Assembly: GCF_013036045.1 (NCBI RefSeq)
Contig: NZ_WTPX01000024.1
Location: 1-44,003, forward strand
From: Alienimonas chondri
GTDB taxonomy: Bacteria > Planctomycetota > Planctomycetia > Planctomycetales > Planctomycetaceae
Length of the DNA stretch: 44,003 nucleotides
Direction: 5' to 3'
A model generated the notes under the pieces. It was not told where the DNA came from and ran no database searches. It saw only the letters and a list, made by a program, of their open reading frames with translations. Numbering within the stretch: the stretch's first letter is position 1; every line of letters begins with the position of its first letter. Shown here one piece after another: positions 26,196-35,193 of the stretch. Made by a program: the position numbers and the translations under genes.

Positions 26196-28234
26196 TGATT
26201 CAGAGCGTGAGGAACCGCCCGTGGGTTCCGTGGGTCGCCGCGGCGTGGACCCTCGCGGCGAGCCTCTGGTTCTTCACCCGCGACCTGCCCGACCCTGCCG
26301 GCACCCGCGCGAGCGTCGCTGGCGGCATGCTCCTCGTGCCGGAACAGTTTTTGGAGGGCGATGAGGAGTTGCCGTCGAGTTTTGGCGGGGTTTTCCACCC
26401 GTGGCGGTGGAAGGCGTGGGGGACGGCAGCCGCGGTCTGGGCGGCGGCGTGGTTGCTTGGCGAAATCGCGTTCGCGAATTTGCGTTTCCGGAGAGCGAGC
26501 ACGGCGGAGCGGACGGGTTTCAAATTTGGGCTCGGCTCGGCTTGGATATCGCTGCTGACCTTCATCGCGGGAGTCTACGGCGGAGGTCGCTTCCTAAGCG
26601 GAGTAGTCTTCGGTCTCGGTATCGGCGTGCCATTCTTCATGCTGCTTAGATCGGAGCTGCCAGGACGATTCTGGGGCAAGCTTCACCCGTCCTATTGGCT
26701 GCACCTGCCGCAGAACACCCAGCCGTTCTGGATCGCCGCCCTCGCCGTCGCCCCATTTCTCCTGCTGATCGCCCTCGGCTCCACGGTGCCCACCACGGAG
26801 TTCGACGCACGCGAATATCACCTCCAAGGGCCGAAGGAGTGGTTTGAGGCGGGCGAGATCGAACGGCTGCCGCACAACGTCTACACGCAGATGCCGGCGG
26901 GGACGGAGATGCTCACGCTGCTCTGCATGCACCTGTGCGGAGACTGGCGGATCGGGGCCTTGGCGGGGCAGGCGACGCTCGCCGGGTTCGTGCCGCTGGC
27001 AGCGTTGGCGGCGGGGTGCGTCGCGCGACGACTGTTCGGCCGCGGGTGTGGATGGTTCGCCGCGGCGGCGTTCCTCACCAGTCCTTGGGCCGTGCGATTG
27101 ACCCTGCACCCTTACGCGGAGGGAGCGTTGTGCGCGTACGCCGCGCTCACGCTGCTCGCGGTGACGATCGCGGTGCGACGGCGGCGTCAGCGATCGTGGC
27201 GGCCGGCGCTGCTGGCCGGATTGCTCGCCGGGGCGGCGTTCGGCTGCAAGTATCCAGCCCTGCTGCTGATCGCGGCGCCGGCGGCTACGGCGCTGATCGT
27301 CGCGGACCGACGATGGACGAAGCTGGCCACATTTGCCGGCGGTTTCGCCCTCTTCGCCGGTCCGTGGCTCCTCAAGAACCTGATCGAGACCGGCAATCCG
27401 GTCTTCCCGCTGCTGTGGAACCTATTCGGCGGAAGCGGCTGGGACGCCGCGACGAACGCCCGCTGGGTCTCCGCCCACGCCCCGCCGGATTGGTCGCCGG
27501 CACGCTGGCCGCTTTGGCTGGGGCAGCCACTGGGGCTGGACACCTATCACACCTCGCTGGTCATCGCGTTCGCCCCGCTCGCCGGATTCATTCGTTCCGG
27601 GCGGGCCGCGTGGCTCGCGGCGGCGTTGGGGGGGCTGGTTGTCGTTTGGTATCTGCTCACGCACCGCATTGATCGCTTCTGGGCGCCGCTCTTGCCGGCC
27701 GGGTGCGTGCTGGCCGGAGCCGGGCTGCGGTGGGCCACGACGCGGGAGGATCGCCCGGTGCGAGTCACCGCTTGGGCCGCCGCGGGCGGCGGGGCGTTGT
27801 TCAACCTGGCTTTGTGCGTCGGCGGAGCGGCGGGACAGGTGCCGTTCGCCTCTGACCCCGAAGTCGCCAGCATCGTGATCGAGCATCGATCGGCCCCGCT
27901 CATCGCCGCCCTCAACGAGCGATTCGGCCCGGAGGACACGGTGATCCTGATCGGCGAGGCGCAAGTCTTCGGGGCGGAGTTCACCCCGATCTATGCGACC
28001 GTCTGGAACGAGGCGCCGCTGGCCGACCCGAATGCAGCCCTGCCGCAGAACGTCACGGCCGTCGCGGTGAATTGGGCGGAAATCGCCCGCTACCGAGACA
28101 GCTACGGCTTCGATCGGCGGGTGACGCCGGGCTTTCTGGAGGAGCGCGTCGCCGCGGGGGAGCTGCGACCGGGCGAATCGCTGATCGCGGGCGACCTCGT
28201 CCTCGGCGAGCTGTTCCTCATCCCGAGCGAGTAG
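26195..28234 (+). CDS. GT39-like multi-pass glycosyltransferase
   Basis: Integral membrane protein of 679 residues with about a dozen hydrophobic segments. It resembles the GT-C fold dolichyl-phosphate-mannose/ArnT-type transferases, with a first outer loop carrying Asp204 in FDAREYHLQGPKEWFEAG, the place of the catalytic acid in that fold. Conserved-looking stretches include GCKYPALLLIAAP and the loop ending NPVFPLLWNLFGG. Such enzymes transfer a sugar from a polyprenyl phosphate donor to a lipid, glycan or protein outside the cytoplasm. The ATG at 26195 overlaps the nadC stop (TGATG). It converges, with only 9 bp between the stops, on a GT2/flippase-like pair that could supply such a donor. 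Acceptor and sugar are unknown. Confidence 0.7.
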   Translation: MIQSVRNRPWVPWVAAAWTLAASLWFFTRDLPDPAGTRASVAGGMLLVPEQFLEGDEELPSSFGGVFHPWRWKAWGTAAAVWAAAWLLGEIAFANLRFRRASTAERTGFKFGLGSAWISLLTFIAGVYGGGRFLSGVVFGLGIGVPFFMLLRSELPGRFWGKLHPSYWLHLPQNTQPFWIAALAVAPFLLLIALGSTVPTTEFDAREYHLQGPKEWFEAGEIERLPHNVYTQMPAGTEMLTLLCMHLCGDWRIGALAGQATLAGFVPLAALAAGCVARRLFGRGCGWFAAAAFLTSPWAVRLTLHPYAEGALCAYAALTLLAVTIAVRRRRQRSWRPALLAGLLAGAAFGCKYPALLLIAAPAATALIVADRRWTKLATFAGGFALFAGPWLLKNLIETGNPVFPLLWNLFGGSGWDAATNARWVSAHAPPDWSPARWPLWLGQPLGLDTYHTSLVIAFAPLAGFIRSGRAAWLAAALGGLVVVWYLLTHRIDRFWAPLLPAGCVLAGAGLRWATTREDRPVRVTAWAAAGGGALFNLALCVGGAAGQVPFASDPEVASIVIEHRSAPLIAALNERFGPEDTVILIGEAQVFGAEFTPIYATVWNEAPLADPNAALPQNVTAVAVNWAEIARYRDSYGFDRRVTPGFLEERVAAGELRPGESLIAGDLVLGELFLIPSE

Positions 28235-28243
28235 CGCCGAGCT

Positions 28244-29278
28244 TCAGGGACGGCTCTCCACCGCCGGACCGCGTTGGAGCGACTCGCGGATGACCGCCCC
28301 TTCCGGATGCGACGTGTCAGCGATCTCGTCCCGGTCCCGCGTCCGTTCCTTGACGCTGTAAGCGTCGCGGTCGCGGGTGACGTAACTGACGACCAGTTCA
28401 GCCAGCAGACCGAGGCTCAACGCCTGTGCCCCGAGCAGCAGGGCGGCAATCGAATAGAGCAATAGCGGCCGGTCGCCGATGGGCGTGAGGTCGCCGACCC
28501 CGAACCGCATCAGCACCCAAGTGACGGCGAGGTAAAAGAGGCCCACGAACCCGACGCCGAAGGCTCCCAGGCCGATCGCCCCCAACAGGTGCTGAGGACG
28601 TTGGCCGTAGCCGGTGAGAAACGTGACCGTCAGGAGATCGAGCAGCCCCCGCAGGAAGCGGCGGAGGCCGTACTTGCTATGGCCGTGGACTCGTTCCCGA
28701 TGGTTGACGCTCTGCTCCGCGACCGAAAACCCGCGGGCATGGGCCAGCACGGCGATGAACCGGTGCAGTTCGCCGTAGATGCGAATTTCGCTGGCCACGT
28801 CCGCGGTGAACAGCTTCAGGCCGCAGTTGTGGTCGTGCAGTTTGAGTCCCGTCAGCAGTCCGACGAGACCGTTGAAGACCTTGCTGGGGAACGTCTTGCC
28901 GAACGGGTCGAGCCGGCGTTCCTTCCAGCCGTTGACCACGTCGTAGCCTTCCTCGTGCTTGGCCAGCAGAGCGGGGATCTCCGCGGGGTCGTCCTGGAGA
29001 TCGGCGTCCATCATCATCAGCAGCCGGCCGCTGGCGGCCCGCATGCCGGCGGTGAGTGCGGCGGCCTTGCCGAAGTTTCGACGGAACCGCACGCCGCTGA
29101 TGCGTTTGTCCGACGCGGCCAGCCCGTCGATGATCTCCCAGGATCCGTCGCGGGAGCCGTCGTCAATGAAGATCAGTTCAAAGCGAAGATCGTTCTCCTC
29201 GCAGACCTCCGTTACCTGTCGATGTAATTCGACAAGACTGTCCCGCTCGTTATAGACCGGAACGAGGATCGACAGCAT
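28244..29278 (-). CDS. GT2 polyprenyl-phosphate glycosyltransferase
   Basis: Membrane-anchored family 2 glycosyltransferase of 344 residues, of the dolichol-phosphate-mannose synthase/ArnC/GtrB type. The ATG at 29278 gives the standard [15 protein letters not shown] start; a longer frame to 29311 adds only a Pro-rich stretch. The catalytic domain has [12 protein letters not shown], the DAD metal site in [14 protein letters not shown] and an [10 protein letters not shown] acceptor region. Two C-terminal membrane hairpin helices lie at about residues 229-257 and 275-303. It should transfer a sugar from a nucleotide donor to undecaprenyl phosphate at the inner face. Its first 29 bases overlap the end of the flippase-like gene, so the two are coupled. 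Confidence 0.88.
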   Translation of the reverse strand: MLSILVPVYNERDSLVELHRQVTEVCEENDLRFELIFIDDGSRDGSWEIIDGLAASDKRISGVRFRRNFGKAAALTAGMRAASGRLLMMMDADLQDDPAEIPALLAKHEEGYDVVNGWKERRLDPFGKTFPSKVFNGLVGLLTGLKLHDHNCGLKLFTADVASEIRIYGELHRFIAVLAHARGFSVAEQSVNHRERVHGHSKYGLRRFLRGLLDLLTVTFLTGYGQRPQHLLGAIGLGAFGVGFVGLFYLAVTWVLMRFGVGDLTPIGDRPLLLYSIAALLLGAQALSLGLLAELVVSYVTRDRDAYSVKERTRDRDEIADTSHPEGAVIRESLQRGPAVESRP

Positions 29279-30284
29279 CGGCGGTGGGAGAATTGGGGGG
29301 CGGAACCCCACGAACGTAGTACAGGGCTGCGGCCGCGCACAACTCGCTTGCCAGCCAGACCAGTCGCAGCACGACCGCCGCCGCGACCGCCGCCGCCCCC
29401 ACGCCGGGTCGCGGCGAGAGCGTTTCGATTAGAATCGCCTCCCGCACGCCGACGCCGCCGGGTGCGAACACCGCGGCAAACCCAGCAGCCGTCGCCAGGC
29501 CCGCCGCTCCGATGCAGGCGGGGAGATCGACGAGCGTCGCGGCCCCGCCGACCGCCCGCACGCAGCACCAAAGGCTGACGCCGTGGCCGACCCAGCCGAG
29601 CGAACAGGCGGCCAGTCCCGCGGCCAGAACGGCGGGCGAAAACCGCACGGAGGCGCGCGCTTCGGGAGGCGCCAGCTTCGCCGCGAGCCGCGTGAAGAGC
29701 GCCGCGAGCACGGGCAGGGCGGCCGCCGTTCCGACCGCGACGAGGAGGACGGCGATCCAAGGACGAGCCAACAGGAAGCCGACCGCCGGCAGCTGATCGA
29801 GTTCGTCGCTGACCTCCGTCCCCGCCAGGCACCAGGGCAACAACGCCACCCCGACCGCGGCACCGGCGCCCATCGAAATCAGCGTTTCCAGCCCCGCCGC
29901 GAGCACGCCCACGCCGAGCGTCCCGCCCCGGCCGACGATCAACCGGCCGCGGATCACCAGCGCCAGCGCCTTGCCGGGGACGTACTTGCCGAGGTGCCCG
30001 CAGTAGTAGGCTCTCGCTGTATCGAGCGGACCGACGCGCTGGCCGGACCGGGACAGCAGCAAGCGAAAGACCCACACGCTGGGCAGCCAGCCCGCGAGAT
30101 AGGCCAGCCCGGCCGGAAGCAGCCAGCCGGGTCGAAGATCGAACGGGCGCCGCGCCGCGTCTTCCCACAGCCCCATGGCTCGCCAGCAAACGAACGCCAG
30201 CACGGCCGCCGTCAGCGCCCATTTCAATGGACGAACCCACCAGCTCCGGGAGTTCCGCGGGGCGGCCTGCGCGGCGCCGGTCAC
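29250..30284 (-). CDS. Flippase-like (LPG synthase TM domain) protein
   Basis: Membrane protein of 344 residues with about eight helices, similar to the lysylphosphatidylglycerol synthase transmembrane domain family (MprF/AglD-like, UPF0104). The family motif region is visible in [20 protein letters not shown], together with the later [15 protein letters not shown] and [13 protein letters not shown]. Members lack the lysyl-transferase domain and are thought to act in flipping or supporting polyprenyl- or phospholipid-linked intermediates. The start overlaps the ACT-protein stop by 4 bp and the end overlaps the GT2 start by 29 bp. This gives a tightly coupled three-gene unit. The family assignment is good; the transported lipid is unknown. 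Confidence 0.85.
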   Translation of the reverse strand: MTGAAQAAPRNSRSWWVRPLKWALTAAVLAFVCWRAMGLWEDAARRPFDLRPGWLLPAGLAYLAGWLPSVWVFRLLLSRSGQRVGPLDTARAYYCGHLGKYVPGKALALVIRGRLIVGRGGTLGVGVLAAGLETLISMGAGAAVGVALLPWCLAGTEVSDELDQLPAVGFLLARPWIAVLLVAVGTAAALPVLAALFTRLAAKLAPPEARASVRFSPAVLAAGLAACSLGWVGHGVSLWCCVRAVGGAATLVDLPACIGAAGLATAAGFAAVFAPGGVGVREAILIETLSPRPGVGAAAVAAAVVLRLVWLASELCAAAALYYVRGVPPPNSPTADAVDPRSGL

Positions 30285-30859
30285 TCGAAGCGAGACTTCA
30301 GGTCGCCCTCGGTCACCACCGTCAACCGACTGTTCCCGAGGACGTCCAAGGCGAGGTCCACATCATCGACGTAGATCGCTAGTCCGCCGCGGGGGGTGTC
30401 GGGCAGGGCGATGGTGTAGGCGTAATGGACGTCGAGTTCCGCCCGCAGCAGCGTGCGGCAGGCATCGGTGACGGGACTTCGGACATCCGGCAATTCGACC
30501 GCGATCACGTCGGACTCGAACGTGCAGAACTCGGACAGATCGAACAGCTCGTGGGCCCGTTCGTAGTCGTCCACGATCAAGCGGGCGACGGCGGAGTCGC
30601 TGTTGTCCTGAATCGACAGACCGACGATCCGCAGACCGGCGTTCTCGACGGTGCGAGTTAGGTCGGCGAGTTTGCCGACGCGGTTCTCCAAGAACACGCT
30701 GAACTGCCGGAGCGCGGCCCAATCCCGCCCGCGAGCCGTACGAGGCGGCGCGACCGTGCCGACGCCGCCGCCCTCCGCGGAACCGTCTTCAACGTCCCCG
30801 GGCGGGGGGAATTTCGTGGAGCCGCCGGGGGGGCTCTCGTCGTCGCGTTCGAGGCTCAT
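30281..30859 (-). CDS. Tandem ACT-domain protein
   Basis: Small cytosolic protein of 192 residues. The first 45 residues are acidic and Gly/Pro-rich and look disordered. Then come two ACT-like modules. The first begins LRQFSVFLENRVGKLADLTR and continues with ENAGLRIVGLSIQDNSDSA, which resembles the regulatory small subunit of acetolactate synthase and related amino-acid sensors. The second is around 115-190, with HYAYTIALPDTPRGGLAIYV. There is no catalytic domain, so a ligand-binding regulatory role is the likeliest. It is the first gene of a unit with the flippase-like and GT2 genes (4-bp overlap), although the connection is obscure. It starts 13 nt after the AhpD-like gene. Confidence 0.8.
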   Translation of the reverse strand: MSLERDDESPPGGSTKFPPPGDVEDGSAEGGGVGTVAPPRTARGRDWAALRQFSVFLENRVGKLADLTRTVENAGLRIVGLSIQDNSDSAVARLIVDDYERAHELFDLSEFCTFESDVIAVELPDVRSPVTDACRTLLRAELDVHYAYTIALPDTPRGGLAIYVDDVDLALDVLGNSRLTVVTEGDLKSRFE

Positions 30860-30872
30860 CGCGCCGACTCGA

Positions 30873-31496
30873 TCAGGACTTCGCGGACTTGGTGAACTGA
30901 ACGCCGCTGTACGCCACGGACGTCACCTGGATCGCTTCGAGGATCGCCTCCGGCTCCAACCCCAGTGCCCGAGCCTTCTTCACATGACCGGCGACGCAGG
31001 GTTCGCAGGCGTTGAGATCGGAGACGGCGGTATTAATTAATTCGACCGTCTTGTCGTCGAATGCCGTCGTCTGGAAGGCATGAGCACGCAGACCGACCGG
31101 CAGACCGTCGAACAGGTCGGTGCCGGAGAGCGTGCGAAACTTAAAGAACGTGTTGTACGTCGCGTTCGTGGCGACCAGCGCGGCGACGTCGGTCACCTCC
31201 GCCTCGGTCACGCCTTCCGCGGACGCCAACTCCGTGTAGCAATCCGCCCAAACGCCGTTCCCCTCTTTCAACGCGACGGCGAGGGCGATCAAAAGTTTCG
31301 TCCGGCGATCGAGCTTGCCGTCCTTCCAGATGAACTTCTTGAAGTTCATATAGAAGTCGCCGAGCAACGCCTCCGCGCGGCCCAGCGAGAGGAACGCCTC
31401 CGGGACCGAATCGACGCCGAGCATCTCGCGGAGACGCTCGTAGGTTTGCGCCGCCTTATCGGTGGCTTCGCTTTCGGGGAGGGGGGGAATGCGCAT
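30873..31496 (-). CDS. Carboxymuconolactone decarboxylase/AhpD-like protein
   Basis: Protein of 207 residues with two repeats of the all-helical AhpD/CMD fold. The second repeat keeps the redox motif CEPCVAGH (C164, C167, H171) seen in AhpD-type alkylhydroperoxidases. The first repeat (around 70-100, GNGVWADCYTEL) keeps only Cys86. AhpD proteins use the CxxC pair to reduce partner peroxiredoxins. It lies directly downstream of an AhpC-type peroxiredoxin on the same strand (70-nt gap holding a palindrome), which supports a peroxide-detoxifying pair. The precise electron donor cannot be deduced. Confidence 0.85.
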   Translation of the reverse strand: MRIPPLPESEATDKAAQTYERLREMLGVDSVPEAFLSLGRAEALLGDFYMNFKKFIWKDGKLDRRTKLLIALAVALKEGNGVWADCYTELASAEGVTEAEVTDVAALVATNATYNTFFKFRTLSGTDLFDGLPVGLRAHAFQTTAFDDKTVELINTAVSDLNACEPCVAGHVKKARALGLEPEAILEAIQVTSVAYSGVQFTKSAKS

Positions 31497-31526
31497 GCGG
31501 TGAATCGAAAGGAATGCAGCCGTGAA

Positions 31527-31554
31527 ACGCGGAGGCCCGGCCGGGCCTCCGCGT
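31527..31554. terminator. 28-bp perfect palindrome after the peroxiredoxin gene
   Basis: Arms ACGCGGAGGCCCGG and CCGGGCCTCCGCGT meet without a loop base. On the minus strand it begins 12 nt after the peroxiredoxin stop and is followed by GCGTTTC, so a short T-run follows the stem. The next gene in the same direction starts 30 nt further on. The sequence resembles the gltB|gltD palindrome (ACGC-N-GAGGCCC...). Confidence 0.6.
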
Positions 31555-31566
31555 CAGGAACGAGGC

Positions 31567-32148
31567 TCAGTTCAGCGTGCCTTCGCCGGCCTTCCAGTTG
31601 CAGGGGCAGAGCTTATCGGTCTGCAGCGCGTCCAGCACACGCAGCACTTCCTCCACGTTCCGGCCGACGGACAGATCGTGCACCGCCATCCAGCGGATCA
31701 CGCCGTTCGGGTCGATCAGATAGATCCCGCGGTTCGCCAAACCGGCGTCTTCGTCGAGGATGCCGTAGCTGCGGGCGACGTTCTGGTTCGTGTCCGCCAG
31801 CATCGGGAACTTCAACTTGCCGAGATCCTCGTGCGAGTCGCACCAGCCCTTGTGGGTGAACTCGCTGTCGGTCGAGCCGGTGAGGACTTCGCAGTCCCGG
31901 TCTTCGAACTCGTCCAAGGCGGTGTTGAAGCTGACGATCTCCGTCGGACAGACGAAGGTGAAGTCCCGCGGGTAGAAGAACAGGCAGACCCACTTGCCGC
32001 GATAGTCGGACAGTTTGATCGTGGGGAACTGCGCGTCCTCGTCGCCGTCTTTCCGGCGATCGTAGGCGGTGACTTCAAACTCGGGAGCGGGCTTACCCAC
32101 CCGGAGGAAAGCGGGGGCGGACGAGGTCGGTTCGGCGACGGCGGTCAT
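31567..32148 (-). CDS. AhpC/Prx1-type 2-Cys peroxiredoxin
   Basis: Thiol peroxidase of 193 residues that reduces hydrogen peroxide and alkyl hydroperoxides. The peroxidatic Cys67 is in FYPRDFTFVCPTEIVSFN. The catalytic Thr and Arg environment is standard (RDFTFVCPTE and later IRWMAVHDLSVGRNVEEVLR). The resolving Cys181 is in LCPCNWKAGEG near the C-terminus, with an extra Cys183. The first ~10 residues form a short extension before the core. The downstream AhpD-like gene is a plausible reducing partner. Upstream, a TACGAT -10-like hexamer lies about 55 nt before the start, with no strong -35. The family call is firm; substrate preference is unknown. Confidence 0.95.
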   Translation of the reverse strand: MTAVAEPTSSAPAFLRVGKPAPEFEVTAYDRRKDGDEDAQFPTIKLSDYRGKWVCLFFYPRDFTFVCPTEIVSFNTALDEFEDRDCEVLTGSTDSEFTHKGWCDSHEDLGKLKFPMLADTNQNVARSYGILDEDAGLANRGIYLIDPNGVIRWMAVHDLSVGRNVEEVLRVLDALQTDKLCPCNWKAGEGTLN

Positions 32149-32264
32149 TGAGCGTATGGAAAGCGGTTCGATGTGCGAACAAGCGGGTGGATGGACCCGT
32201 GGGTCGCATCGTAGAAGCGAACGGCCGGCACTTCCACGGCCGCAATCGCGCGAAGCGCAAACGA

Positions 32265-32299
32265 ACGCGTCCCGGACCTGCGGAAGATCCGGGACGCGT
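32265..32299 (-). terminator. Terminator-like hairpin after the beta-propeller gene
   Basis: Perfect 12-bp arms ACGCGTCCCGGA and TCCGGGACGCGT flank an 11-nt loop. In the minus direction it begins 40 nt after the stop at 32340 and is followed by TCGTTTGC. It has the same ACGC...GCGT stem base as other gene-end hairpins here. Confidence 0.6.
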
Positions 32300-32339
32300 C
32301 ACTTCTGTCGACGGGGCAAAGAGCGGCCCAGAGGGCGGC

Positions 32340-33575
32340 TCAGAGGCCGGCGTCGATGAGATGCAGGGCGCCGGGGCTGAACTCTTCGCCGTCCGGCGTG
32401 GTCTTGCCCTCTTCGGGCGTGCCGAGCGTCGTGAGGTACAGCTTGCCGTCGTTCGAGAACGCGAGGCCAGCCGGCTTGTCGAGCGCGAGGATTTTCTCCG
32501 CCTGGATCTTCTCATCGGCCAGCGTGACCTTATAGAGCCCGCCGCGATCGGTGGAGAGGCCCATGTCGGTGACGTACAGGGCGTTCGTCTTGGGGCTGTA
32601 GGCCATGCCGCCGAATTCGCCGATGTCGCCTTTGTAGACGGCCCGCAGTTCGCCGGCGTCGTTGAACACGCCGATCGCGTCGTCGCCGGGCATGGCGCCG
32701 CCCCACAGACCGACGACGAGGTTGCCGTCGCCGTCCCACGCCATCGGGCCGGGACCGCCGACCTTGGCGACGTCCGACGTGGCGATGAAGGGTTCGATCT
32801 CGCCGAACTTCCCTTCTTCCGTCGGCACCTTCAGGATCCAGCCCTTGGGGGTCGTGCCGGAGGTGGAGACGTACACGCCTTTCTCGCCGACCAGCACGCC
32901 GGTGAAGTTCCCGGCGCCTTCGCCGCCGGCGGTCGCGGCGTCGACCGGGCCGGCGGTCTGCACGGTATCGGTATCCTGAATCTGAGCGTCGTCGCCGCGG
33001 GGTTCGAGGCCGATCTCGAACGTCTGCACCAGTTCCTCCCCCTCCGGGGCGCTGCCGCCGCCGACGACCAGTTCGCTGTCGCCGTAGAACGCCAGCGACA
33101 GCGGGCCGATCTCAATTTCGCCGTCCTCGCCGATCGTGTCCGGCACGTCGTAGCCCTCGACCTCGATGAAGATCGCGTGCGTTTGCGGGACGTAGCGATA
33201 CACGCCCCACCGGGTGGCGATCATCACATCGCCGCTCTGCGGAGCGATGGCCAGGCCGGTCGGAGTTTCGAGGTTCTCGACCAGCAATTCCGGCGTGATC
33301 TTCGACTCAGCCTCCGCGTCCGGCTCGTCCGCCGCGGGCTTCTCGGAAGCGTCCGTCGCGGGCTTGTCGGCAGCGGGTTCCTCGGCCGGCGGCTGTTCGT
33401 CGTCGGTCTTTTCGTCGGGGGTGACTTCCTGCTGTGGAGCGTCGGCCTCGGGACTGCCGGCGGGGGTGTCCGGAGTCGGCTCGGCGGCGGGTTCGTCCTG
33501 TCCGAGCGCCGGCACGGCGGGAGCGAACGCCCACAGCAGCGCGAGGGTCAAAACCAGAAGCGGCGGGCGTGACAT
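32340..33575 (-). CDS. Secreted NHL/beta-propeller-like protein
   Basis: Exported protein of 411 residues. Its signal peptide ([20 protein letters not shown]) is cleaved near residue 25. Residues ~26-95 are a low-complexity acidic Pro/Glu/Ala/Asp linker. The rest consists of repeated strands of a propeller type, with blade-like phrases such as [54 protein letters not shown] and [16 protein letters not shown]. No heme or catalytic motif is visible, so a binding or scaffold role is as likely as an enzyme. It has its own promoter at 33617-33645 and a terminator hairpin, so it is monocistronic. Function unknown. Confidence 0.82.
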   Translation of the reverse strand: MSRPPLLVLTLALLWAFAPAVPALGQDEPAAEPTPDTPAGSPEADAPQQEVTPDEKTDDEQPPAEEPAADKPATDASEKPAADEPDAEAESKITPELLVENLETPTGLAIAPQSGDVMIATRWGVYRYVPQTHAIFIEVEGYDVPDTIGEDGEIEIGPLSLAFYGDSELVVGGGSAPEGEELVQTFEIGLEPRGDDAQIQDTDTVQTAGPVDAATAGGEGAGNFTGVLVGEKGVYVSTSGTTPKGWILKVPTEEGKFGEIEPFIATSDVAKVGGPGPMAWDGDGNLVVGLWGGAMPGDDAIGVFNDAGELRAVYKGDIGEFGGMAYSPKTNALYVTDMGLSTDRGGLYKVTLADEKIQAEKILALDKPAGLAFSNDGKLYLTTLGTPEEGKTTPDGEEFSPGALHLIDAGL

Positions 33576-33616
33576 CGGCGGAACGGGTCTGCGAGCGGAA
33601 TCGAACGGATCGTCCC

Positions 33617-33645
33617 GTTCTAGTGCGGCTCGCGCGGGCCGACAA
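33617..33645 (-). promoter_or_regulatory. Sigma70-type promoter of the beta-propeller gene
   Basis: On the minus strand, TTGTCG (33645 to 33640) and TAGAAC (33622 to 33617) are separated by exactly 17 nt. The start codon at 33575 lies 41 nt beyond the -10. Each hexamer matches its consensus at four of six positions. Confidence 0.5.
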
Positions 33646-33703
33646 CCAACCGCCCGCTACACTCGCTCCCACGCCCGAATCGCCGAGACCGCAGAACCGT
33701 TCG

Positions 33704-35152
33704 ATGTCCGCTCCCTCAACCGCTCCCCCCGCCACCGTCAGCCCGCTCTCGCCGGGGCCGACCGTCGCCGCCCTGTTGGCCGATGCCCAGCCGGGCGATT
33801 CTGCGGTCGTCCGCGGCTGGGTTCGGACCCGGCGGGATAGCAAAGCGGGGCTGTCGTTCGTCGAACTGAACGACGGGAGCTGCCTGTCGAACCTGCAACT
33901 CGTCCTGCCGCACGACCTGCCGGACTTCGCCGAGCGGGCGACCCCGATCACCACCGGTGCGAGCCTCGTCGCGACCGGCGAAATCGTCGCTTCGCAGGGA
34001 AAAAACCAGCGCGTCGAATTGCGGGTGAGCGACTTTGCCGTCCCCGGCGGCGCCGACCCGGACCGCTATCCGCTACAGAAGAAGCGGCACTCCTTCGAGT
34101 ATCTGCGTGAGATCGCCCACCTGCGGCCGCGGTCGAACACGTTCGGCGCCGTCGCCCGGGTGCGGAACCGCTTGAGCCACGCGATCCATGAGTTTTTCCA
34201 GGACCGCGGCTTCCTCTGGGCACACACGCCGATCATCACCACCAACGACTGCGAGGGCGCCGGGGAGGTTTTCACCGTGACGGCCCTGCAAGCCGCGAAG
34301 CTGGCAGAGGCCGCCGCGGGGGGCGATTTTGTGAGGGATTTCTTCGGCAAGCACGCTGGGTTGACCGTCAGCGGGCAGTTGGAAGCGGAAGTGTACGCCA
34401 CGAGCCTTGGCCCAACGTACACCTTCGGCCCGACCTTTCGAGCGGAGAACAGCAACACCCCGCGGCATCTCGCGGAGTTCTGGATGATCGAACCGGAAGT
34501 GCCGTTCTGCGATCTCGAAGGGGACATGGACCTCGCCGAGGCGTTCGTCAAAACGACCGTCGCCGAAGTGCGAGCGCGCTGCGAAGAGGACATGGCCTTC
34601 TTCGCCCAGCGAATCGACAAAACGCTGCCGCAGACCCTCGACGCGATCGCTGACCACGCCTTCGTCCGCCTGCCGTACACGGAGGCGATCGACCTCCTGA
34701 AGAGCAGCGGAGAATCGTTTGAGTACCCGGTCGAGTGGGGCCACGATCTCCAAACGGAGCATGAACGCTTCCTCACGGAGACGCATTTCAAACGCCCGGT
34801 GATCGTGCACGACTACCCGGTCGGCATCAAACCGTTTTACATGCGGGTGAACGAACCAGACGAGCAGGGCCGCGAGACTGTCCGGGCGATGGACGTGCTG
34901 GTCCCGCGCGTCGGCGAAATCGTCGGCGGCAGCCAGCGGGAGGAGCGGGAAGACGTGCTGGTCGCCCGCATGAAGGCTCAGGGCATCGATCCGGCGAGCC
35001 TGTGGTGGTACGTCGAACTGCGGACGTACGGCAGCGTCCCGCATGCCGGGTTCGGGCTGGGGCTGGAACGGCTGGTGCAACTCGTCACCGGCATGCAGAA
35101 CGTTCGCGACGTCATCCCCTTCCCCCGCACCCCCGGCCACGCGGAGTTCTGA
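33704..35152 (+). CDS. asnS: Asparagine--tRNA ligase
   Basis: Class IIb aminoacyl-tRNA synthetase of 482 residues that charges tRNA-Asn. The start is the ATG at 33704, just before the anticodon-binding OB fold ([20 protein letters not shown]). The catalytic domain has motif 2 at about 241-248 ([12 protein letters not shown]) and motif 3 at 449-456 (GFGLGLER). The long insertion after motif 2 and the [16 protein letters not shown] segment are typical of AsnRS rather than AspRS. A TACACT -10-like hexamer lies at 33658-33663, without a clear -35. The hen1 gene begins 41 nt downstream in the same direction, so asnS may be the first gene of the RNA repair operon. The call is firm. Confidence 0.95.
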   Translation: MSAPSTAPPATVSPLSPGPTVAALLADAQPGDSAVVRGWVRTRRDSKAGLSFVELNDGSCLSNLQLVLPHDLPDFAERATPITTGASLVATGEIVASQGKNQRVELRVSDFAVPGGADPDRYPLQKKRHSFEYLREIAHLRPRSNTFGAVARVRNRLSHAIHEFFQDRGFLWAHTPIITTNDCEGAGEVFTVTALQAAKLAEAAAGGDFVRDFFGKHAGLTVSGQLEAEVYATSLGPTYTFGPTFRAENSNTPRHLAEFWMIEPEVPFCDLEGDMDLAEAFVKTTVAEVRARCEEDMAFFAQRIDKTLPQTLDAIADHAFVRLPYTEAIDLLKSSGESFEYPVEWGHDLQTEHERFLTETHFKRPVIVHDYPVGIKPFYMRVNEPDEQGRETVRAMDVLVPRVGEIVGGSQREEREDVLVARMKAQGIDPASLWWYVELRTYGSVPHAGFGLGLERLVQLVTGMQNVRDVIPFPRTPGHAEF

Positions 35153-35193
35153 GCCGCCCGAACGTCGCTCCGTCCCCCGGTGTCCGCCGCCCC

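Noticed and set aside
32166-32180. GTTCG-ATGTG-CGAAC as a peroxide-regulator operator upstream of the peroxiredoxin
   Set aside because: Five-bp arms are too short to stand out in this sequence, and no peroxide regulator gene is nearby.
33434-33703. Upstream extension of asnS
   Set aside because: It overlaps the start and promoter of the divergent beta-propeller gene and is Arg/Pro-rich. The OB-fold start fits the ATG at 33704.
35002-35193. Upstream extension of hen1 into asnS
   Set aside because: The residues are an out-of-frame reading of the well-conserved AsnRS C-terminus. The family-typical start is the GTG at 35194.
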